Of a stretch of DNA of 64,000 nt, positions 33,195 through 41,485 are shown piece after piece (position 1 is the stretch's first letter; every line of letters starts with the position of its first letter). The stretch comes from BS750m-G69 sp964441235 (GTDB lineage Bacteria; Fidelibacterota; UBA2242): NCBI GenBank assembly GCA_964441235.1, contig CAYTUQ010000007.1, forward strand, positions 1-64,000. Reading direction: 5' to 3'. The position numbers were made by a program, and so were the translations under genes. The notes beneath the pieces are model-generated. The model was not told the origin of the DNA and did not search any database. It was given only the letters and a program-made list of their open reading frames with translations.

Positions 33195-35463
33195 CTCTAA
33201 TTAAACACATAAATTGTCTAACTATCTTATTTATATGGTAGTTAGCATTTTTTATTCTTCACCATATATATTTTTCTAAACACATAGGGTTTTTTATACC
33301 TACCATATTAAAATATTTCTTTTGCAGAGGAGTTATATTTGTAACTTTTGGCAATATTTTACTTCTTTCCTCAGTTTTTGAGAATTTTACTTTATATTTT
33401 ACCAATTTACACTTAGATATCTCTTCTAAAGGTTCTGCTACAGATTTAGTTCCCAGGTAATTTATCTCAAATATTCTTTTCAATAATAAGGCTAATACAC
33501 AAATAAAAACGTGGGCTCTTACTCTTACTTCAAGCCAATGTCTTATCGGTCTTATATCTACAAAATTCTTTAGATCATCGAAAAGCATATCTACTTCCTT
33601 CAAATTTTTATATGATTCTACCACTTTTCTCATTTCTATATCATCTCTGCTCGTTAAAAGGACAAATATCCCATCCAACCTTCCATCATTCTCTATATTT
33701 CTTTTATTCAATTTATAGCTTAAAGCTCTTTGGCTCTCATTATCTCTTTCTATTTCAAAAAATCTCCTATATTTACTTTTATAACCTTCAAATATTTTAT
33801 TGAGAGATTTCTCTATTTCGTGTGATTTTTTCTTACTTTTATCTCTTGAAAATAAATTGTCCAATTCTTTAGATAATCCTAAAATATATTTATCTCGTCT
33901 CCTCTGATCAACTACTCTTCTTGAATCGTTGAGACAGATTATATATCTTAATTCATTCTCATATTTGCCAATATATCTTTTTACTACATTGAATATCTTC
34001 CGGCAGATTTTAGAATCAATCTCCTCATATTTTCCCTTTCCCGAAAGGGAATCTTCGATCAAAATAGTCTTAATACTATGATATTCTATCTCATCTCTAT
34101 TTGTAAGCGCTCTTATCTTTCCCTCCAGTGTACTGAATCTTTCATCCTCCCTCGGAGGGATTGGAACTGATATAATATTCTCCTTTCTTGTGAGAGATCC
34201 TCCGGATAATATCTCTTTTGTTTTCCATACCAAAAAATCTTTTATCTTTACTTTCCTCTCTCTGATCTTTAAATCATTATATTCTTCATAATATTCATCT
34301 GCATAACCTCCTGAAAAAAGCATATTGCATATCTCATCCTGGCGAACTTTTACTCCCATTATATAATCGAACCCCTGCACTATTATCATGTCCAAATTCA
34401 ATTTGGTTATCATTCCTCTATCTCCCACAAAAATTGTCTCTTCTATGTTATATTCAGATTTTAAACTAATTACTATCTCTTTTACCGTAGTTTCATCTTT
34501 AGTATTTCCTGTAAAAACAAAATGCTTTAGGGGATAACCTTCGTAAGAGGTCACTATTCCAATAATTATCTGTTCTTTATCCGGTCTATTATCTCTACTA
34601 TAACCGTTACTACTTAATGGACAACTCTCCGAGTAAAAAAAACTTGAGGTGATATCATAAAATGTTAATTTAACATTTATACTGAATAAGTTTTTCAATC
34701 TCTCAAATATGGCTAACTCTAATTTATCCTTTATCTTTAATAAATAATCCATACTCCTATAAAAATAGGTTACATTACGGGAGAGATGTGTATAACCCTT
34801 CATCTCTTTGTAACATGTTGTCTCTACCCATCTGGTAATACCAAGTTTGCTTAAAGGATTAATACACCTATTAATCACCATCATCTCTATGTATTTTTCT
34901 ATTTTAAATGTAATTCGTTTATTTCTAATTCTTACCTGATTTTTTATGAGTTTTGATAATCCTAAATCACGGTATATCTTTTGCCAAAATATTATACTAC
35001 CATGCTCTAAAGATTCTATTATCTCTACATCCTCACTCAATGAATATTCTTCCAACCTAAAAATCTTGATTAATCCATCTATCAAATTCCTAAGGTCATT
35101 AGGACGCAGTTTTTTTACATTCCCCAAATTAGCAATATTTTTGGTGGTAGAACCTTTTCCTTTTTTATATACAGACTGGCTCAAAACAAGATATTCGTAA
35201 GTACTACCGTTTTTCTTATTATTTTTAACTATTCTTGGAAACATTTTATATTTATCTCCTCTTTTAAATCATCACCCTAATGATTATAAGAATAATAACT
35301 CTTATTTGCAAGAGATAAATACAATTAATTGAGTATTAAAATAATATTTTCTGCACCATGTTTAAATTGACTTCTAAAAACCTAACTTATTGATAATCAA
35401 AGACTTACATAAATTGTAAACCGAAAATATGGCTCTTTTAACCCTCTAAGTGTTTAATTAGAG
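33195..35463 (-). mobile_element. Complete IS1634-like insertion sequence
   Basis: 2269-bp element with perfect 14-bp terminal inverted repeats (CTCTAATTAAACAC at 33195-33208, complement at 35450-35463) and a 6-bp target duplication TCATAA (33189-33194 and 35464-35469). It carries one transposase gene. The duplication lies exactly where the host gene's frame is interrupted, so the pre-insertion sequence can be rebuilt. It is more AT-rich than its surroundings. Confidence 0.93.
33259..35244 (-). CDS. IS1634-family transposase
   Basis: 661-residue DDE transposase of the IS4 superfamily, IS1634 type. Visible catalytic-region landmarks are TFYDITSSFFYSE (first Asp, about residue 196), TIFVGDRGMITK (second Asp, about 275), and a C-terminal Y-[RK]-type helix before the end. 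The N-terminal domain (YEYLVLSQSVYKKGKGS-TKNIANLG) is the usual DNA-binding start. The length is at the upper end for the family, and codon use is AT-biased. The frame is intact, so the element may be active. Confidence 0.9.
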   Translation of the reverse strand: MFPRIVKNNKKNGSTYEYLVLSQSVYKKGKGSTTKNIANLGNVKKLRPNDLRNLIDGLIKIFRLEEYSLSEDVEIIESLEHGSIIFWQKIYRDLGLSKLIKNQVRIRNKRITFKIEKYIEMMVINRCINPLSKLGITRWVETTCYKEMKGYTHLSRNVTYFYRSMDYLLKIKDKLELAIFERLKNLFSINVKLTFYDITSSFFYSESCPLSSNGYSRDNRPDKEQIIIGIVTSYEGYPLKHFVFTGNTKDETTVKEIVISLKSEYNIEETIFVGDRGMITKLNLDMIIVQGFDYIMGVKVRQDEICNMLFSGGYADEYYEEYNDLKIRERKVKIKDFLVWKTKEILSGGSLTRKENIISVPIPPREDERFSTLEGKIRALTNRDEIEYHSIKTILIEDSLSGKGKYEEIDSKICRKIFNVVKRYIGKYENELRYIICLNDSRRVVDQRRRDKYILGLSKELDNLFSRDKSKKKSHEIEKSLNKIFEGYKSKYRRFFEIERDNESQRALSYKLNKRNIENDGRLDGIFVLLTSRDDIEMRKVVESYKNLKEVDMLFDDLKNFVDIRPIRHWLEVRVRAHVFICVLALLLKRIFEINYLGTKSVAEPLEEISKCKLVKYKVKFSKTEERSKILPKVTNITPLQKKYFNMVGIKNPMCLEKYIW

Positions 35464-35777
35464 TCATAATTGGATTTAGTCAAGAGACTTAAGTCAAAAT
35501 CTGCTGAAACACACCGCCTGATCAATGCCCACCAGATACCCCGCTGATCCTTAGTAGCGTCAACCAGTATAGAGGCATAACCATCCCCTAACTGGAAATC
35601 CATCGTTGCCAATCCGTCCCCTGTAAAAAAGGTCCAGCCGTTAAGTGCACTCGGATCCAAAGGAATGGAAGTATCGTTAAAATCATCACGGAATTGAGCT
35701 GATATTCGTCCGACGAGAAGAAAACTGATGATTAATATTATAACGTTTTGTTTCGACCTGATACATTTCTTTATCAT
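35464..35777 (-). pseudogene. N-terminal part of the IS-split secreted protein
   Basis: 5' portion of the same gene as 32273-33194: signal peptide ending RISAQ, then FRDDFNDTSIPLDPSALNGW, matching residues 1-105 of the intact paralogue at 49496-50731. The frame runs into the IS and stops after a few foreign codons. AGGAAG precedes the ATG, so a short secreted fragment may still be made. Confidence 0.88.
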
Positions 35778-35836
35778 TTTAACTTCCTTAATAAAATAGT
35801 AATTTAGTTTTTTTTAATTTTGTTACCTAAACTACT

Positions 35837-36892
35837 TCATAAGCTATTATATGCAGCTTCCATGAGCAAAAAGAATGCTTGTCCTTCAGTAGCTCTACCT
35901 GGTTTGTCAAAATATGGCGCACCACAAACGCCTTGTACATATCCATATTTATCAACTTTATTGTGGACAACATTTCGCATTTTATATGCATAATCAAGAT
36001 AGCTTTTATCTAACCAATTGTTTTTTACTCCTCTAAATATTGAATAAGCTAACATTTGAGAAAGATTTATTTCTACAAACGAATCTTTATTATCGAGGAT
36101 ATTATGAAAAAGATAATCTGGTTTAATATGTTCAAGACATCCATCAATTACATCTTGTATATAATGCATTAGTTCATCCTTTTCAGAGCTCATATTTGAA
36201 GGTAAAGTTTTAAGTACTCTACTCATACCTGCAGCAGCCCAGCCATTACCCACTCCCCAAAAGTCTTCATTTACGAATATCTTCTCTTCATCATTCCACC
36301 TATGAGAGAAAAGCTTTTTATCTGTATTCCATAGATAATTCCTAATACCTCTCACTTGTTTAACTGCTTCTTGATAATGTCCGGCAACGGCTAAGAATGG
36401 AGGAGCCATATACATAGCATCAACCCATATTTCTGGCGCACTAAGAATATGATAAATAATTCCCGATTTAGTTTTCGGAGCTTTATCAAGCAGATACCTT
36501 AACATCCTCTCAGCTCCATCTTTTAAGCTTTTATCATCAAATAATTTTGCAGCATGAAGAACAGCTTCTCCAGATGCTGCTGGATCAGTAACACTATTAT
36601 CCTGATAAACGACAGAAAGTCTACCTTCACTTGTTTGTCGTAAAACAGATTCTTTAGCCATTAAATAAACTATTTCATTTTCCCCAAGTTCAAGAAAAGC
36701 CTGTGCTGCCACGCCTTGCTCCCACGATGCTCTTTGCATAGAAAGCATTGCTTGTTGTACTCTATTCACCTTTTCGTCATTATGCTTTATCTTACGTATC
36801 ACTTCACGCCTTTTTGAAAATGATAATACAGGTGAAAAAATGAATGAACTACCTAAAATTATTGATGTCAATAAATATTCTCTTCGTTTCAT
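35837..36892 (-). CDS. GH105/GH88-type unsaturated glycuronyl hydrolase
   Basis: Releases unsaturated uronic acids from oligosaccharides made by polysaccharide lyases. The 351-residue protein has a signal peptide (about 1-25) and an (alpha/alpha)6 fold with RASWEQGVAAQAFLELGE, WVDAMYMAPPFLA (holding the key Asp) and FWGVGNGWAAAGMSRVL (general-acid region). It resembles the C-terminal half of the fusion at 57797-60079. It follows an RraA-family gene, and the same pairing recurs near 60 kb, so the two probably act in one pathway. Confidence 0.88.
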   Translation of the reverse strand: MKRREYLLTSIILGSSFIFSPVLSFSKRREVIRKIKHNDEKVNRVQQAMLSMQRASWEQGVAAQAFLELGENEIVYLMAKESVLRQTSEGRLSVVYQDNSVTDPAASGEAVLHAAKLFDDKSLKDGAERMLRYLLDKAPKTKSGIIYHILSAPEIWVDAMYMAPPFLAVAGHYQEAVKQVRGIRNYLWNTDKKLFSHRWNDEEKIFVNEDFWGVGNGWAAAGMSRVLKTLPSNMSSEKDELMHYIQDVIDGCLEHIKPDYLFHNILDNKDSFVEINLSQMLAYSIFRGVKNNWLDKSYLDYAYKMRNVVHNKVDKYGYVQGVCGAPYFDKPGRATEGQAFFLLMEAAYNSL

Positions 36893-36987
36893 ATTTTCTC
36901 CGAATTACATTAATCAATTTAAGGAGTGATTTCTGATCCTCTCTGTCAAATTGTTAAATATTTTCCTTATTTTAGAATACAAATTTT

Positions 36988-37824
36988 TTACTCTTCAACC
37001 GTTTTATCTAAAGGCATACCTAAACTTTCATATAAATTTTTTCTACCAGCCTTATCTTTTGTCAAAATTTCTCGTGCATATTTTGCTACTTGTTCAGCAA
37101 CACCACGAGGAACCACTATTACAACATCACCATCAGCCACGACAATATCGCCGGGACAAACAAGAACGCCGCCAATGACCACAGGACGATTGACAGATTC
37201 TAACTCATTCCTGCCCGGGCGTATGCCACGTCCTTTTTTTCGTAAATATAGCGGGACCTTTTCTATTGCGATTTCATCTGTGTCTCTTGAGCAGGCATCT
37301 GTGACAACACCAACTGCACCAGCCTTATGCCAGGCTAAAATATTGTAAGAACCAATCGAGCCTATATCTTTATCCTCAACGTCATCTAGAACAACAACTG
37401 TCCCAGGTTTAATTACTTTTGTGAAAGCTTCATGCGAATAGGCATTATAAAAATGACCTTCCCACTTTTGAAATTCTTCACCTGGTTTTGGTCTATCTGA
37501 TCGTTGAGTTGGTACATATCGAGACGTAACGGCAATACCTCTAAATTGATGCGATAAATTCTCTAAATCTATCCAATCCGCATGAATTGCAGGATCTACT
37601 AAACCGGTACCCGGCAGTCCTACCATGTCCATACCATCAGAGACGTCAGCAACACGTAGTCCTTCAAAGAGCTTCAAAATTTTAGCATTCTCCTTATCTG
37701 AAAATACTTTTGTTTCGATGAAGTTCACGCCCTTTTGAAGTTCTGTTTTATCCATTTCTTGTGATAAAACAAACGACGTCGAACACATTGAAATACATAG
37801 ACAGAGTTTGATAAGTTTTTTCAT
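36988..37824 (-). CDS. Exported RraA-family protein (copy 1)
   Basis: 278 residues, with a signal peptide (about 1-22) on an RraA/HMG-aldolase-like fold (about 55-265). RraA relatives are aldolases or decarboxylases of oxo-acids, usually cytoplasmic. The divalent-metal SRDTDEI motif (SRD for the usual RD) is kept. The conserved 'ADxDGV' loop is changed to ADGDVV; the close paralogue at 60198-61031 keeps the Gly. The start at 37824 lies eight bases after AGGAG. It sits between a GH5 and a GH105 gene. What an exported RraA would act on is unknown; a uronate-derived oxo-acid is one idea. Confidence 0.82.
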   Translation of the reverse strand: MKKLIKLCLCISMCSTSFVLSQEMDKTELQKGVNFIETKVFSDKENAKILKLFEGLRVADVSDGMDMVGLPGTGLVDPAIHADWIDLENLSHQFRGIAVTSRYVPTQRSDRPKPGEEFQKWEGHFYNAYSHEAFTKVIKPGTVVVLDDVEDKDIGSIGSYNILAWHKAGAVGVVTDACSRDTDEIAIEKVPLYLRKKGRGIRPGRNELESVNRPVVIGGVLVCPGDIVVADGDVVIVVPRGVAEQVAKYAREILTKDKAGRKNLYESLGMPLDKTVEE

Positions 37825-37994
37825 GATCATTTCTCCTTAATTTTGAATGTTTGAAATCACCTACTTTAGTTTTGTGTCTGGCTGATTCTGATGGTTGTAT
37901 TCCACTTAAATATATTTTTTATAATTGTCATCTGCAATAAGACGTTAAACCACTATTTGTTTTGTTGACATAATCTATTATATTTTGCTTCCGA

Positions 37995-39095
37995 TCAGTA
38001 TTCCTTGAGCAACTCCAGCATTTTTCTGTCGAGCTTATGACCTTTATAACGCTCATATTTCACATCTCTGCGTCCACTGTTGAGCACACCAAAATCACCC
38101 TTCAAATTCCACATAGCCTGCCCCCAGCCTGCTTCCTTCCAAAGTGAAAGGAGGTCTCGCATCCATCGGAGCGCCACATCATGCGGCGTTTTATTATAGC
38201 ACCCCCATTCTCCCACATGTACCGGCACACCCATGTCTACCAGAGGCTGCCACGTGTCAATCAATTTTGCTTTCAGGGCAGCTTTATCCCATAGCTTGCC
38301 GTCGTCGCCTTTCAAAGGCCAGGTGGGAATATTAAATGTTTGAAATGCATCTTTTGGTACCCATTTCGCGGTATAATGGCTTACACTCATCGGGTCGTAG
38401 CCTCGGGTGCTTTGAACAAGGCCCATATCCGCTATGCCGTAAACAGGTGCCCTCCCGACATCTTTGCCATCTGCCACAATCAATCGGTCGGGGTCCTCTT
38501 CACGGATCCCTTTTACAAGCGCCTTCACTACCTCTACATAACGGGTCTCTTCTTTCATATGAGGTGGTTCATTGATAAGGTCAAAACTCAGTTGAGAACT
38601 CGGAATACCTTTGTATCGCTTTGCAAAAAGCTTCCAGTGATACACCACAGCATCCAGTGCTTTTTGCATGTTTTTATGGCTGTCGTCAAAGAGGTCCATA
38701 CGTTCCAGCTCACGGCCGTTGATGCAGTAGCCCGGCACCTGATGAAAGTTAAGGTTGATGTGGACCTTGTATTGCTTGCCCAACTCTACAACTTCGTCGA
38801 TGTCTTTTAGCACATCCTCCTCAATCTTATACCAGTCGTCTTTTGAAGCCCAGTTCCAGTATGACATCGGTATGCGGGCAAAGTCGAATCCCCAATCGGC
38901 CATGATCTCGAAGTCTTCTTCTTTGAATTTTCTTCTTGGCCCCCATCCGCTGAATTTTGCCAAAAGATTAAAGCCTCGATAACGAGGAAATTTCAGTACT
39001 GATTTTTTAGGTTTGGCTAAGACATTAACTCCTAATCCTGAAAGCAACACTGCTCCGAGAGCACTGCTTGTCTTTAAAAAATTACGTCTGTTCAT
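37995..39095 (-). CDS. GH5-family glycoside hydrolase (Tat-exported)
   Basis: Endo-acting beta-glycanase of the GH5 (beta/alpha)8 fold, 366 residues. Twin-arginine signal RRNFLKTSS at the start; the acid/base Glu is in FDLINEPP (about 180) and the nucleophile Glu in VHVGEWG (about 298). FARIPMSYWNW and HINLNFHQVPGY are usual subsite loops. AGGAG precedes the ATG. The substrate could be cellulose, beta-mannan or mixed glucan; the neighbouring AGE epimerase and GH26 favour mannan. Confidence 0.9.
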   Translation of the reverse strand: MNRRNFLKTSSALGAVLLSGLGVNVLAKPKKSVLKFPRYRGFNLLAKFSGWGPRRKFKEEDFEIMADWGFDFARIPMSYWNWASKDDWYKIEEDVLKDIDEVVELGKQYKVHINLNFHQVPGYCINGRELERMDLFDDSHKNMQKALDAVVYHWKLFAKRYKGIPSSQLSFDLINEPPHMKEETRYVEVVKALVKGIREEDPDRLIVADGKDVGRAPVYGIADMGLVQSTRGYDPMSVSHYTAKWVPKDAFQTFNIPTWPLKGDDGKLWDKAALKAKLIDTWQPLVDMGVPVHVGEWGCYNKTPHDVALRWMRDLLSLWKEAGWGQAMWNLKGDFGVLNSGRRDVKYERYKGHKLDRKMLELLKEY

Positions 39096-39209
39096 AGTGG
39101 GTAACTCCTTTTATTGTTTATAAATGTATGTAGGTATTCATTTGATCTTAAATGCTTACTGATGTTTGTGCAGGTGTAACCTAAACAGATTCGATTACAT
39201 CAATCTTAA

Positions 39210-40562
39210 TTACTTTATTAATTCGTGCTCTGATTTTAACATTTTTATGCAATTCATAAGCGCACGCACATTATGATAGTTAATCTTCCAAACAGACGCC
39301 TTGGGTACTTTCAGTTGCTCGGGACTCTTATCCAGGCCCTGCCTGTACCAGCCTCCATGCTCATGGTCAATAAGATACTTATTTATGTATTCCCATTGTT
39401 TCTTGAAATCATTATAATACTTTTTTTCTTCTGGGAATAATTTAGCCATTAATAGTAAGGCGTTTAACCCTTCAGCTTGTACCCACCATTCTTTTCTCTC
39501 ATTTATTATGGTTATAGTATCGGAATCGTTAAAATAATATCCTTCGTAAAAAAATCCACCTTTCTCCATGTCCCAGCCATTTGCCAACGCATGGTCGACC
39601 ATCTTTTTCGCAACCGCTAATGTCTTCGAATCATGGCCCAATCCGAGTGCATGCGCGGCTTCCAGCATCAAATAGGCAGTTTCCACATCATGCCCAAAGG
39701 AGACATGATCAAACTGAACATTGGCAGCCCGCACCGCCGCCGAGGAATCTCGAAAGGATATCGGTGTCAAGTCGCTCTGAAAATACAGCACTAAATACCC
39801 CTTTTCACTTGTAATCGTATCCCTGGTCAACGTCAGCATTTCAAGCAGTCGTTGATGCAAGAGACTGTCCGGCCAGACAATGTATAATGCCGTAAAGGCC
39901 TCCATGAGATGGATCGACGAATTCTGATCTTTCCAGCGAAAATCCGCAGGCAATGAACCGTCTCGCAGCTGACGGTCAAAATAGCCGCCGTACTCCGTAT
40001 CGTAATTATGTTCTTCGAGCCACCTGAAGGTCTTTTGAGCCAGCTGCAGGGCAGTGGTATCACCGGACATCTGGTAATAGGTCGCCAGCGCATAAATCGC
40101 AAAGGCATTCCCGTAGGCACTTTTCTCAGCCAGGCCGGATCCCTTTTCGGGATTCCCTTCCCGATTCATGAGCATATAAAACCCGCCGTAACGCTGGTCC
40201 CACATTTTTTCCTTTAAAAACCGAACACCGTGTTCGGCAATTCGACGATACTTATCATCATTGTAATACATAGCCGCCACCGAGCTTGTCCAGACATGCC
40301 GGGTCTGAGTAACGATCATTTTGTACTGCCGCTCTTCAGGTCGCCAGTCATAGCTTAAATTACTTAAAAAACCGCCGTAAACCGTATCTAATGACAATGG
40401 ATACCAGACATCCAGTAATTCGGTTTTTAAAGAACGCTCCATCTCATCTATCAAGGTTTGAGATTCTCGGTCTATTTTGGGAGCGCATCCCATTAACAGG
40501 GAGACCAACAGCAGGCAGCATATTGAATAAAAAATATGTTTTATTGTAATGTTTCTTCTCAT
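39210..40562 (-). CDS. AGE-family epimerase (lipoprotein; candidate mannobiose/cellobiose 2-epimerase)
   Basis: About 450 residues, with a lipobox LLMGC near residue 27 and an (alpha/alpha)6 barrel. Motifs of the N-acylglucosamine-2-epimerase family include TQTRHVWTSS, FDHVSFGHDVETAYLM (catalytic His pair) and KEWWVQAEGLNALL. In mannan-utilising bacteria this family turns mannobiose into mannosyl-glucose. The start at 40562 is set by GAGG eight bases upstream; an upstream GTG is less likely. It lies two genes downstream of the GH26-GH5 mannanase. Being lipid-anchored is unusual, since most such epimerases are cytoplasmic. Confidence 0.85.
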   Translation of the reverse strand: MRRNITIKHIFYSICCLLLVSLLMGCAPKIDRESQTLIDEMERSLKTELLDVWYPLSLDTVYGGFLSNLSYDWRPEERQYKMIVTQTRHVWTSSVAAMYYNDDKYRRIAEHGVRFLKEKMWDQRYGGFYMLMNREGNPEKGSGLAEKSAYGNAFAIYALATYYQMSGDTTALQLAQKTFRWLEEHNYDTEYGGYFDRQLRDGSLPADFRWKDQNSSIHLMEAFTALYIVWPDSLLHQRLLEMLTLTRDTITSEKGYLVLYFQSDLTPISFRDSSAAVRAANVQFDHVSFGHDVETAYLMLEAAHALGLGHDSKTLAVAKKMVDHALANGWDMEKGGFFYEGYYFNDSDTITIINERKEWWVQAEGLNALLLMAKLFPEEKKYYNDFKKQWEYINKYLIDHEHGGWYRQGLDKSPEQLKVPKASVWKINYHNVRALMNCIKMLKSEHELIK

Positions 40563-40615
40563 TTTTAGCACCTCACAGTTAGTAATTTATTTCTCAATGT
40601 CCTTCTCTCTGACAC

Positions 40616-41449
40616 TTACTCATTCTCCAGCAGTTGCTTTGCCGCCAGAACCAGAAACATAAAATTTGAAGCCACTCCACCAATAACATACTTGTTCTGC
40701 TGCCAGAAAAACGGCCATTCTTTGAGTTCGGGTAAATCCGGCCTGATTAAAGCCGTCCCGGAAATGACTCCGCCGGGAATATAGGACCAGTCTGCCCGGT
40801 TGACACCATAGGCGACGGTAGCTGAATGGCTCCCTTCCGCCAGCGGTTTGTCTTCCAGAGTACCATCTTCATTTTTGATCAGGGGACCATTAAACAGCCG
40901 GGGAAATATTCCCACCTGTTCATTCATTAAATAGGATTTACCAAATAAACCGCCGGGGAACAGTTCCAGATTGAATCCGATTTTCCCGATCCATTCCGCC
41001 GGCAGCGCTTCCTCCAGGTCAACACTGATACGGACCGATGTACTCTCGACACTCACATTCACATCATATCCAAAACTCAAATCAGGGTAGTCGATGGGAT
41101 TATAACCGGTTCGATTACGCCTCGGATCCGGGTAGGTGCAGTAAACGCTGACCAACTGTTTCTCAAAATCCACCGATCGTTTCCCCACGGCCGGTACTGG
41201 CTGCCACTGCCCCGGCGCCGCTTCCAGGCGGATATCGCCGTTAGAGGCTACCCGCACGCCGTTCTGAATAATACTGATGCCGCCCTGATGACCTTCCGGG
41301 TAGATATCATGAAAAATCATGACGTTGAGACCCGGCATTTCAAAATATTCCCATTCATTAAGGATAAGTGTATTTTGTTGAGCAAAGCCAGCCATTACCC
41401 CTAAAAATAAAAATATAATGATCTTTATTCTACTATTTTTGAGACGCAA
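40616..41449 (-). CDS. Exported protein resembling the N-terminal module of some GH9-type proteins
   Basis: 277 residues, signal peptide about 1-24. The rest is beta-rich with WEYFEMPGLNVMIFHD, YPEGHQGGISIIQNG and WIGKIGFNLELFPGGLFGKSY. From memory these blocks occur ahead of the catalytic domain in large GH9-annotated proteins, but here the protein ends near residue 277 with no catalytic part. It could be a stand-alone glycan-binding module or a truncated enzyme. The start is TTG after AGAGG. It lies between the mannanase and epimerase genes. Confidence 0.55.
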   Translation of the reverse strand: MRLKNSRIKIIIFLFLGVMAGFAQQNTLILNEWEYFEMPGLNVMIFHDIYPEGHQGGISIIQNGVRVASNGDIRLEAAPGQWQPVPAVGKRSVDFEKQLVSVYCTYPDPRRNRTGYNPIDYPDLSFGYDVNVSVESTSVRISVDLEEALPAEWIGKIGFNLELFPGGLFGKSYLMNEQVGIFPRLFNGPLIKNEDGTLEDKPLAEGSHSATVAYGVNRADWSYIPGGVISGTALIRPDLPELKEWPFFWQQNKYVIGGVASNFMFLVLAAKQLLENE

Positions 41450-41485
41450 TTTCTTTACCTCTATTTCGAGATGAATCTTGTATAA

